This document shows, one piece after another, positions 7,296 through 13,080 of a DNA stretch of 13,138 bases. The position numbers were made by a program, and so were the translations under genes. The notes beneath the pieces were generated by a model. The model did not search any database and was not told the origin of the DNA. It saw only the letters and a list, made by a program, of their open reading frames with translations. The stretch is from Euryarchaeota archaeon TMED117 (GTDB taxonomy: Archaea; Thermoplasmatota; Poseidoniia; Poseidoniales; Poseidoniaceae), in contig NHFS02000017.1 in assembly GCA_002171315.2 (NCBI GenBank), forward strand, positions 1-13,138. Direction: 5' to 3'. The stretch's first letter is position 1. Each line of letters starts with the position of its first letter.

Positions 7296-7418
7296 AAAAC
7301 AACCACGAAATGACTAGGTCAAGAGGTTTACCGCTCTTCCTTTCCATCAATCTTATTCAAATAGGAGAGGTATGTCGGTGAATTGCAAGAGGGGTAGCCC
7401 CCTCAAGACACCTCCGAG
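7296..7418. promoter_or_regulatory. Divergent promoter region between COG1325 gene and eS1
   Basis: The 123-base gap contains GGTTTACC (7325-7332), which reads as a TATA-like element on both strands. It sits about 30 bases before the COG1325 ATG and about 35 bases before the GGAGAGG at 7364. It is flanked by the arms AAGAG (7321-7325) and CTCTT (7334-7338). Downstream are GGAGAGG and a GAGGGG/CCCCTC hairpin (7389-7404) just before the eS1 start. Promoter assignment is inference. Confidence 0.4.
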
Positions 7419-7422
7419 ATGA
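7378..7422 (+). CDS. Possible leader peptide ORF coupled to eS1
   Basis: The purine-rich GGAGAGG at 7364-7370 is the best Shine-Dalgarno-like sequence in the region. It lies seven bases before an in-frame GTG at 7378 (or one base before the ATG at 7372). From either start the frame reads a short peptide (14 or 16 residues) rich in Lys, Arg and Pro, and ends at the TGA at 7420-7422. That stop overlaps the eS1 start codon at 7419-7421 as ATGA. The eS1 gene has no obvious ribosome site of its own. This would allow translational coupling or leader-peptide control. The ORF is short enough to arise by chance, so confidence is low. A GAGGGG-TAGC-CCCCTC hairpin (7389-7404) falls inside it. Confidence 0.25.
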   Translation: MNCKRGSPLKTPPR

Positions 7423-8402
7423 GTGACATGGCAAAGAAGATGAGCGCAAAAGCGCGAGCAGCAGCCCGTAAGCAGAAAGATAAGTGGAAGACAAAGCGTT
7501 GGTACACCATTCGAGCTCCTCGAAGCCCTTGGAATTTCCAGAACATTGGAGAGACCATCGGTGAGTCAGACGAACACATCATGGGACGTGTCTACGAGAT
7601 GACCCAACAAGAATTCAACGGTGATTTCACAAAGATGCATGTTATGCTTCGATTCCGTGTCACCGATACAGTCGGACAAGATGCATTGACAACATTCGTT
7701 GGACATCATCACCAAACAAACCACATTCGTCGACAAATCCGCCGATACCGAGGTAAGATTGACGACGTAATGGACGCAGTCACCGAAGATGGTTACCTCG
7801 TTCGAATCAAGCCTCTGATCATCACTCAAAAGCGTGTTCAGACCTCGGTTAAGCAAGCAATTCGTTCCAAGACTCGAGAAGTTGTTCGTGGATTTATCGC
7901 CAAGTCAACATACGATGGTCTGCAAGTTGCAATGCTCGATGGATCTCTGGAAAACAATATTCAAAATTCCATCAAGAGCATCTATCCTTGCAAGTCTGTC
8001 GTTATTCGAAAGAGCCAACTTCTCCAAGCTGGTGTAACAATGGATGCAGGTCCAACGCTTGATGAAATTCATTCACAAGAAGCACGAAGCGCTGCTGAAC
8101 TCAAAGCCAAGAAAGCAGCAGCACTCGCTGAAGCAATGGAAGAAGAATCTGAAGAATCATCAGAAGATGCAGAAGAAGAAACAACAGAAGAAGTCGCAGA
8201 AGCACCTGCTGAAGTTGCTGAAGCACCAGAACCTGTTGCTGAAGAAGCTCCTGCTGCAGAAGAAGTTGTTGAAGAAGCACCTGCTGAAGCATCAACAGAC
8301 TACAGTTCAATGACTGTTGCTCAACTCAAGGAACTTCTCAAGGAAGCAGGTAAGCCTGTCTCTGGAAAGAAGGCTGAGTTAATCGAGCGTTTGCAAGAAT
8401 AA
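7419..8402 (+). CDS. rps3ae: Ribosomal protein eS1 (S3Ae) with C-terminal acidic linker and SAP domain
   Basis: This is a component of the small ribosomal subunit near the mRNA exit. Residues about 1-215 are the eS1 core: a basic N-terminus (KARAAARKQKDKWKTKRWY), then the W-Y-x-I-x-A-P segment, GETIGESDEHIMGR, and RRQIRRYRGKIDDVMD. LVRIKPLIITQKRVQTSVK and the YPCKSVVIRKSQLL strand complete the core. A normal archaeal S3Ae ends near here (about 200-220 residues). This one has 327. Residues about 235-293 are a low-complexity Glu/Ala/Pro linker, and 297-327 (MTVAQLKELLKEAG then KPVSGKKAELIERLQE) match a SAP domain, a helix-extended-helix nucleic-acid-binding module. The stop is clean and the frame unbroken, so the fusion is not an assembly frameshift. 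An in-frame ATG at 7428 is an alternative start. The gene ends 40 bases before the phosphorylase gene. Confidence 0.95.
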   Translation: MSDMAKKMSAKARAAARKQKDKWKTKRWYTIRAPRSPWNFQNIGETIGESDEHIMGRVYEMTQQEFNGDFTKMHVMLRFRVTDTVGQDALTTFVGHHHQTNHIRRQIRRYRGKIDDVMDAVTEDGYLVRIKPLIITQKRVQTSVKQAIRSKTREVVRGFIAKSTYDGLQVAMLDGSLENNIQNSIKSIYPCKSVVIRKSQLLQAGVTMDAGPTLDEIHSQEARSAAELKAKKAAALAEAMEEESEESSEDAEEETTEEVAEAPAEVAEAPEPVAEEAPAAEEVVEEAPAEASTDYSSMTVAQLKELLKEAGKPVSGKKAELIERLQE

Positions 8403-8418
8403 GCAGCGAACATTTGAC

Positions 8419-8435
8419 AATCGTTGAGCGATTGG
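8419..8435 (+). repeat. Intergenic inverted repeat CAATCG/CGATTG
   Basis: Perfect 6-base arms with a 5-base loop lie between the eS1 stop (8402) and the phosphorylase ATG (8443). There is no T tract after it, so it could be an RNA stability or processing hairpin rather than a terminator. Confidence 0.35.
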
Positions 8436-8442
8436 GATAGTC

Positions 8443-9228
8443 ATGCAGCGCATGGCGGTCATCGGTGGAACTGGTTTATTGAACATGGCTACAGGCCAAC
8501 CATTCAGTGATGCTGGACTTGAAGTGATGGCGACTGACTCGTTTAATGTCGAAACTCCGTACGGACTTGTTCCACTCAAATCATTCCAACTCAAACAAGG
8601 TTCTGAAGAGAAGACACTTGTCTTTCTTCAACGCCATCATAACGATGGTTCTGCAAGTAAACCTCCACACATGATCAATCATCATGCAAACATCTGGGCT
8701 TTGAAACATGCAGAAGTGGATGCAGTGCTATCTGTTTGCTCTGTAGGATGTGTTGCTTCTGATTTCCCTCCAGGGCGAGTAGGAATCGCTCACCAATACA
8801 TCGACTTCACAGGGCAAACAACAACCTTCCATGATGAGAAGGCCCAGTTTACATCCGTAACAATTCCATTCGATGAAGATATGAATCAACATCTTGAATC
8901 CACACTTCGCTCAATTCAGAATCTTTCAGATGAACGACTCAGATTCACGTATTGGTTGGCTCAAGGTCCTCAATTTGAAACGGCTGCTGAAGTAGAAGCA
9001 ATCGATCGACTCGGTGGAGAAGTTGTCGGAATGACCATGCCACGAGAAGCCAAACTGTGCAGAGAAGTTGAACTTCCTTACGCTGCATTACTCATCGGTT
9101 CAAACTGGGCTGCTGGAAGAGAACCAGGAGATGCAACTGCTGATTTGAATCATGAATCAGTATCCGCAGAGGCCAATCGAAGGCTTGGACCTGTCTGGTC
9201 ATGCATCACTTCTCTTCTGACACAATGA
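8443..9228 (+). CDS. Methylthioadenosine/methylthioinosine phosphorylase (PNP/MTAP family)
   Basis: This nucleoside phosphorylase cleaves a purine nucleoside with phosphate; the family members MTAP and MTIP act on 5'-methylthioadenosine or 5'-methylthioinosine from SAM and polyamine metabolism. Family motifs are GGTGLL (8-13), the phosphate/base region from R64 through PPHMINHHANIWAL (74-87), GPQFET (175-180) and GMTMPREAKLCREV (196-209). The position that is Asp in adenosine-preferring MTAP (D220 in human) and Asn in 6-oxopurine PNP (N243) appears to be N221 (IGSNWAAG), which favours a 6-oxopurine such as methylthioinosine. That assignment rests on a hand alignment. The usual RHG motif is RHH here. 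Length (261 residues) is normal. The start could also be the ATG at 8452 (MAVIGGTG). A CAATCG-TTGAG-CGATTG inverted repeat separates it from eS1. Confidence 0.88.
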   Translation: MQRMAVIGGTGLLNMATGQPFSDAGLEVMATDSFNVETPYGLVPLKSFQLKQGSEEKTLVFLQRHHNDGSASKPPHMINHHANIWALKHAEVDAVLSVCSVGCVASDFPPGRVGIAHQYIDFTGQTTTFHDEKAQFTSVTIPFDEDMNQHLESTLRSIQNLSDERLRFTYWLAQGPQFETAAEVEAIDRLGGEVVGMTMPREAKLCREVELPYAALLIGSNWAAGREPGDATADLNHESVSAEANRRLGPVWSCITSLLTQ

Positions 9229-9233
9229 TTTAG
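9228..9233 (+). promoter_or_regulatory. TATA-like box for the MazG-like gene
   Basis: ATTTAG, directly after the phosphorylase stop codon, is centred about 26 bases before the ATG at 9257. Confidence 0.35.
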
Positions 9234-9256
9234 TGCGTTCCCGTTAACCATTCGCT

Positions 9257-9625
9257 ATGGAACCCTTCTCAGTAGAATCGTGGCTCTCATCCAAGGATGA
9301 AGACATATGGACCAATATGATGCAACGCGTCGCAGCATTCCATCACAAGCATGACTTCGCAGGAAACAATGGTCATGACATGGGGTATCGAATTGCATTA
9401 ACCGTAGAAGAATTAGGTGAACTTGCAGCAGCTGTTACCAAAAACAAACCGATTGAAGAAGTTGCAGAAGAGATGGCTGATGTTATGATCCTCCTCATGG
9501 GGCATTCTCTGGCAATGAAGATCGATCTCAAAGAGGCCTTCGATAAGAAAGTAGAACGAATCATGCAACGCCCTGCTCGACAAGGTAGACTCGGTATTCG
9601 AGTTACTGAGTATGATGGTTCATGA
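9257..9625 (+). CDS. MazG-like nucleotide pyrophosphohydrolase
   Basis: This 122-residue all-alpha protein carries the MazG/dUTPase-superfamily metal-binding signature: EELGE (51-55) on one helix and EEMAD (71-75, E72-x-x-D75) on the next. These chelate Mg2+ for hydrolysis of a nucleoside triphosphate to the monophosphate and pyrophosphate. It is a single-domain form, much shorter than E. coli MazG. The N-terminal 40 residues include W10 and W18 and a Gly/Asn-rich loop (AGNNGHDMGY). Substrate is unknown; its neighbour is DHFR, which suggests, without proving, a role in cleaning or balancing dNTPs. A TATA-like ATTTAG (9228-9233) centred 26 bases upstream supports the ATG at 9257. Its last six bases overlap the convergent DHFR gene. 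Confidence 0.85.
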   Translation: MEPFSVESWLSSKDEDIWTNMMQRVAAFHHKHDFAGNNGHDMGYRIALTVEELGELAAAVTKNKPIEEVAEEMADVMILLMGHSLAMKIDLKEAFDKKVERIMQRPARQGRLGIRVTEYDGS

Positions 9626-10132
9626 TCTTCTTCGAAGAATCATATAGGTCGTTTCATGCTCGTTCTTATCATCAGAAGGAACTGTTTCTACAATCTCTTT
9701 CTTCCAATCGTTCTCGCTAAAGAGTCCAACGCGTATCTCTCCTGATTGATTTGTTTCAACCATCGTCACATGGATTTCATCAACACGTTCTCTGCATTGC
9801 TCATACACATTTGCTCCTCCAATAATCCAGCAAATAGTTGAATTATTTTCCTCTGCAATAAGCAATCCATTTTCTATAGATGAAGAAACATTTACGCCTT
9901 CAAGTACATATTCTTCATTCCTTGATACAACAATATTCAATCGATTCTCAAGAGGTCGATATGCTTCTGGAAGACTCTCCCAAGTGGTTCTTCCCATCAA
10001 GACAGCATTGTTTCCGTCTCCAATAGTTAGGCGCTTGAATCGAAGCATATCTGCACGAAGTCTCCAAGGCAAGCCATCATTCTTGCCAATGCATCCATCA
10101 AGATCCATTGCAAGAATCATTTTTCGCTGCAT
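9620..10132 (-). CDS. folA: Dihydrofolate reductase
   Basis: DHFR reduces dihydrofolate to tetrahydrofolate with NADPH, regenerating the cofactor oxidised by thymidylate synthase. Diagnostic motifs are AMDLDGCIGKNDGLPWRL (first strand and Met20-type loop), the substrate acid in RADMLRF (D28 from the ATG at 10132, equal to E. coli D27), MGRTTWESLP (NADPH binding) and WIIGGANVYEQ. From 10132 the protein has 170 residues and its N-terminus aligns with E. coli DHFR. A GTG at 10141 would give 173 residues and overlap the thyA stop as GTGA. Either way the gene directly follows thyA and the two are surely co-transcribed. Many archaea use other pterins or lack a bacterial-type DHFR, so transfer from bacteria or an old acquisition is likely. 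Confidence 0.95.
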   Translation of the reverse strand: MQRKMILAMDLDGCIGKNDGLPWRLRADMLRFKRLTIGDGNNAVLMGRTTWESLPEAYRPLENRLNIVVSRNEEYVLEGVNVSSSIENGLLIAEENNSTICWIIGGANVYEQCRERVDEIHVTMVETNQSGEIRVGLFSENDWKKEIVETVPSDDKNEHETTYMILRRRS

Positions 10133-10137
10133 AGAAC

Positions 10138-10932
10138 TCACACCGAGATTGGAGCTTTGATGTGTGGGAGATGTTCGTATCCAATGACTTCAAGACTCTC
10201 AAAAGTGAACGCATCAATGGTTGTAATCGATGGATCAAGTTTGATTGTTGGCAATGCAAGTGGTTCCCTACTTACCTGCTCTCTCGCCTGTTCAAGATGG
10301 TTCATGTACAGATGTGCATCGCCGAGGGTATGAACAAATGTTCCAGCCTCAAGTCCACACACTTGAGCCATCATGTGGGTGAGTAATGCATAGGATGCGA
10401 TATTGAATGGAACACCCAAGAAGACATCGGCACTTCGTTGATACAATTGGCAATTGAGCCTTCCATTAGCGACATGGAACTGGAAAAATGCGTGACATGG
10501 CATCAATGCCATCTCATCGAGTTCCCCTACATTCCATGCTGAAACAATGATTCGTCGACTGTTTGGATTGTTCTTGATTTGATCAATGGCTTGTTCGAGT
10601 TGATCGATGATACGTCCATCCTTTGATTCCCATTTACGCCATTGCTTTCCATAAACAGGTCCAAGGTCGCCATTCTCATCAGCCCATTCGTTCCAGATAC
10701 GAACGCCATTGTCCTGAAGGTACTTCACATTCGTATCTCCCTTAATGAACCAGAGAAGTTCATGGACGATTGAACGAAGATGGAGTTTCTTTGTTGTCAC
10801 CATGGGGAATCCCTTTTGCAGGTCAAATCTCATCTGATATCCGAAGACGGAAAGAGTACCTGTTCCAGTCCGGTCTTGCTTTTCAACACCTTCATCGAGG
10901 ATATGTTGCATCAGTTTGAGATACTCGTCCAT
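10138..10932 (-). CDS. thyA: Thymidylate synthase, bacterial ThyA type
   Basis: ThyA methylates dUMP to dTMP with methylenetetrahydrofolate, leaving dihydrofolate. The protein is very close to E. coli ThyA over its whole length: DRTGTGTLSVFG, LLWFIKGDTN, WADENGDLGPVYGKQWR, SRRIIVSAWNV, the catalytic MPCHAFFQF, RSADVFLGVPFNIASYALL and the final IKAP. Starting at the ATG at 10932 gives 264 residues, exactly the E. coli length, with the nucleophile at C146. An upstream ATG at 10947 would add five residues, but GGTGGA four bases before 10932 also favours the shorter form. A small difference is S-A-D in place of E. coli S-C-D after the nucleotide-binding Arg. It belongs to the - strand cluster with plsC-like and folA. 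Archaea more often carry ThyX or a shorter archaeal ThyA, so this copy looks bacterial in origin. Confidence 0.97.
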   Translation of the reverse strand: MDEYLKLMQHILDEGVEKQDRTGTGTLSVFGYQMRFDLQKGFPMVTTKKLHLRSIVHELLWFIKGDTNVKYLQDNGVRIWNEWADENGDLGPVYGKQWRKWESKDGRIIDQLEQAIDQIKNNPNSRRIIVSAWNVGELDEMALMPCHAFFQFHVANGRLNCQLYQRSADVFLGVPFNIASYALLTHMMAQVCGLEAGTFVHTLGDAHLYMNHLEQAREQVSREPLALPTIKLDPSITTIDAFTFESLEVIGYEHLPHIKAPISV

Positions 10933-10983
10933 GATTCCACCAACCATGTTCCAGTGATGGAAGCCCTTGAGGGTTACCTCCGA

Positions 10984-11769
10984 CTAAGGAGCGCCCAAAC
11001 CTTGCATGCTTCCCATTAATTGGTCAGTAAATTGGCGGTAAAGAGCAGCTAATTCAGCCCGAATTTCATGTTCTTCTTTCTGAGAGAGTTGATTCAATGA
11101 TTCCGCAGTTTGATTTCCACCATTCGAATCAACAAGCCATTGATACCAAGTGACGCCTTCACCTGCATTGAAATCCACACGTCGATGCAATCGTGGAAGT
11201 TTATGCGCTTGTGGTTTCATCATATCACGACTGCCAATGATCGCAATTGGGATGACAACAGTGTGAGGATAGGATGCAGCAAGTCGAGCCACTCCAGTCT
11301 TCCCAGGGAGTAGGAAGGGTGCTTCTTCACGCTTTGAGCGAGTTCCTTCTGGGAAAATACCGAGTGCACGACCCTGATCAAGAACATCAGCTGCACTGGA
11401 AAGAGCATCCAAGCCACCACTTTCTCGCTGTGTCTCAATTTGCCCAGTACTCTTCATGACAAAGCGAGTCCACGCTTTCTTGAAGTGACCATCCTTTGCA
11501 AGATAGTGTGTTGTTCTTCGAGATGAAATAATGACAAGAATAGGATCGACGTGAGACAAATGGTTCGCAGCCAGAATGACAGCACCTTTTCGCGGAATAT
11601 TCGAATCTCCACGTACTCTTAATCGGATCATAGATCTGAATAAAGGAACAATTGAAAGTCGAAGAAAGTTGTAAAACAAGTTCTTAGGGGCCTTTTTACC
11701 AGTCGTTGGAATCAACCAGTGCTCTCGTAGGGAATCCCACGCAGCTATGACCTCTTGGTCTGCCTCCAT
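10984..11769 (-). CDS. PlsC-family 1-acylglycerol-3-phosphate acyltransferase-like protein
   Basis: The protein has 261 residues and all four acyltransferase blocks: NHLSHVD with H70 and D75 (the H-x4-D catalytic pair), a block II-like region (QIETQRES, 110-117), FPEGTRS (139-145) and VVIPIAI (171-177). LPGKTGVARLA at 154-164 lies between the last two. Bacterial PlsC transfers an acyl chain to the sn-2 position of lysophosphatidic acid at the inner membrane face. A mildly hydrophobic segment (35-50) could sit on the membrane; there is no clear TM. A C-terminal extension (about 205-261) is helical and polar. In an archaeon with ether lipids the substrate is not obvious. From memory, Marine Group II genomes have been noted for bacterial-type phospholipid genes. 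Its stop lies about 50 bases before the thyA start. Confidence 0.92.
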   Translation of the reverse strand: MEADQEVIAAWDSLREHWLIPTTGKKAPKNLFYNFLRLSIVPLFRSMIRLRVRGDSNIPRKGAVILAANHLSHVDPILVIISSRRTTHYLAKDGHFKKAWTRFVMKSTGQIETQRESGGLDALSSAADVLDQGRALGIFPEGTRSKREEAPFLLPGKTGVARLAASYPHTVVIPIAIIGSRDMMKPQAHKLPRLHRRVDFNAGEGVTWYQWLVDSNGGNQTAESLNQLSQKEEHEIRAELAALYRQFTDQLMGSMQGLGAP

Positions 11770-11831
11770 GCCTTGTCGGTTTGGAGGTGGGGTTTTGATG
11801 CTTTGGAGAATAATTGACCATTTCAGTGCAT

Positions 11832-12476
11832 TTACTCTTCTTCAGACCATGTACGTCTCATGACCTTTCCAGTCAATTGACCTGCATCGTATGCTTCCAT
11901 ATCGTGTTCAACAATAAGATGCATGACCAACTCATGCTGTAAGACCATCTCGTTACATGTTGGACATTGGAGTTGCTTTGCTTGTTTGTATCCCATGAAT
12001 TCTAATCGCCCTTGTTTCGTCGATAGTCGTCGACCAGTTCTCAGTACGACTGATATGAAGACCAAAACAAAGAGAACAATAAAGCAACCAAATCCCATAA
12101 AGACTCCAGATGGAGGCGGATTCTGTTCAAGTTGAATGTCCTGATTTACCTTGTTGTCACTGGAATTCTGGTGCTTTGCAAGATCGATCGTATGCGTGAA
12201 GTTCTCACCACGTAGGCTCAATTGTATATCCAAATCATTCTCTTCTGCATCTGCTTCAAGGATGAGGGTGTAGTAGCCATATGTGTCTGTAATCGCTTTG
12301 ACTCCACGATACTGATAACAATCGATAATTCCAGGTTCACATTCAACAAAGACATACTCCAAAGCAACAGGACTATTGTCTGCGTATGTTGCTTTTCCAG
12401 AGATACGATACGTTTCTGCTTGAGTATTCAAACTGAATAGAATGACGAGAAGAAGTGGCAAGAGGACTCTTCTCAT
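11832..12476 (-). CDS. Signal-peptide, single-TM protein with cytoplasmic C2H2 zinc finger
   Basis: The protein has 214 residues. A clear signal peptide (1-20: MRR, hydrophobic core, then cleavage after TQA) is followed by an outside domain (21-118). This domain resembles a carboxypeptidase-regulatory-like or Ig-type beta-sandwich: ISGKATYADNSPV, a YGYYTLILEA strand, and C46/C53 that could form a disulfide. A Pro-rich spacer leads to one TM helix (about 124-146) followed by RTGRR, so the C-terminus is cytoplasmic. There a C2H2 finger is visible: C171, C174, H186 and H191 (C-x2-C-x11-H-x4-H). I do not recognise a named family. A TATA box (TCTATAA, 12501-12507) centred about 28 bases before the ATG is flanked by the inverted repeat GGTCT/AGACC. 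Confidence 0.8.
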   Translation of the reverse strand: MRRVLLPLLLVILFSLNTQAETYRISGKATYADNSPVALEYVFVECEPGIIDCYQYRGVKAITDTYGYYTLILEADAEENDLDIQLSLRGENFTHTIDLAKHQNSSDNKVNQDIQLEQNPPPSGVFMGFGCFIVLFVLVFISVVLRTGRRLSTKQGRLEFMGYKQAKQLQCPTCNEMVLQHELVMHLIVEHDMEAYDAGQLTGKVMRRTWSEEE

Positions 12477-12494
12477 GTTCCTATGATTACATCA

Positions 12495-12509
12495 GGTCTC
12501 TTATAGACC
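12495..12509 (-). promoter_or_regulatory. TATA box inside an inverted repeat
   Basis: The sequence GGTCT-CTTAT-AGACC has perfect 5-base arms that overlap the TATA-like TCTATAA of the C2H2 membrane-protein gene, centred about 28 bases before its ATG. A repressor bound here would block TBP; the regulator is unknown. Confidence 0.4.
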
Positions 12510-12519
12510 CTTGATTAAA

Positions 12520-12531
12520 CCCTCAAGAGGG
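12520..12531 (-). terminator. Possible terminator or operator palindrome
   Basis: CCCTC-AA-GAGGG is a perfect palindrome 18 bases beyond the stop of the NTF2-like gene. On the - strand it is followed by TTTAA, so it may end that transcript. The T run is short. Confidence 0.25.
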
Positions 12532-12549
12532 AAATCACGAGGTGTTGAT

Positions 12550-12900
12550 TCACTCTGTTCCGACGAGTTTGTAATCATCAGAAAGTGGAGTTGCTCCAGT
12601 TTCCATGAGGATGATCTTCCCATCTTTGAATCGCATAAAGGACATGACTGCTTCTGAGTCTGAATCGTTTGCAAAGTGAACAATTGAGTGAGCAACGCCA
12701 ACTTCATCGTTTTCGAACAAGATTCTTTGGTTTTCAGATTGTGGTGTGCTTCCGCCTCCGACAAATCCCATGATATCGGATTTGCTCATAGTGATTCCAC
12801 CGACGTGTGGATTGAAGACACATTCATCGTGAATGAGTTCTCCAAGTGCTTCGACATCTGCGTTATCCCAGGCTTCGTTGTATGCTTTAATGATTGACAT
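12550..12900 (-). CDS. NTF2/SnoaL-like fold protein
   Basis: This 116-residue protein starts with the typical NTF2-like helix (IIKAYNEAWDNADVEALGELI), then strand HDECVFNPHVGG. The motif SKSDIMGFVGG follows, and then a curved sheet (ENQRILFENDEVGVAHSIVHF and AVMSFMRFKDGKIILMETG). This is the SnoaL-like / ketosteroid-isomerase-like pattern of a cone-shaped pocket. Members include isomerases, hydrolases, polyketide cyclases and many proteins of unknown role, so no reaction is assigned. A TATA-like TTTAAG (12925-12930 on the opposite strand) lies about 28 bases before the ATG, consistent with a leaderless transcript. It is the first gene of the - strand run, and a CCCTC-AA-GAGGG palindrome follows its stop. 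Confidence 0.75.
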   Translation of the reverse strand: MSIIKAYNEAWDNADVEALGELIHDECVFNPHVGGITMSKSDIMGFVGGGSTPQSENQRILFENDEVGVAHSIVHFANDSDSEAVMSFMRFKDGKIILMETGATPLSDDYKLVGTE

Positions 12901-13080
12901 TGTCCCTACGAATCAAGTCAGTTCCTTAAACCCGTCGAAAATAGATTCTGTAGTTCTTGCTTGCTGAGATCTCTCCGACACACGGTGCATTTAGTCCATC
13001 TAATTCGTACTGTTTGGATTAATAGTTATACTATTTTATCAAAATCTATTTTATGGTCAACGCCGGTTGAGTGTCCGCCC
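12901..13080. promoter_or_regulatory. AT-rich divergent intergenic region with duplicated TATA element
   Basis: These 180 bases hold no convincing gene. On the + strand CTATTTTAT occurs twice (13031-13039 and 13046-13054), 15 bases apart, and GTTATAC precedes them (13025-13031). The second copy suits transcription starting at or near the ATG at 13081. The - strand promoter of the NTF2-like gene lies at the other end. Confidence 0.45.
12925..12930 (-). promoter_or_regulatory. TATA-like box for the NTF2-like gene
   Basis: TTTAAG on the - strand is centred about 28 bases before the ATG at 12900. Confidence 0.4.

Noticed and set aside
7296..7418. A possible tRNA or small RNA in the eS1 upstream gap
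   Set aside because: No T-loop consensus or acceptor stem pairing was found; promoter and leader elements explain the gap better.
8044..8313. Long Gln/Lys/Leu-rich frames on both strands within the eS1 3' part
   Set aside because: They are out-of-frame readings of the GAA/GCA-rich acidic linker; low complexity with no start signal.
8120..8402. The eS1 C-terminal extension as a frameshift or misassembly artefact
   Set aside because: The frame is continuous, codon use matches the core, and the extension ends in a complete SAP-like module followed by a clean stop.
12901..13080. Possible small gene or RNA in the 180-base gap
   Set aside because: Frames are short and broken, and the sequence looks like promoter DNA; no tRNA signature.
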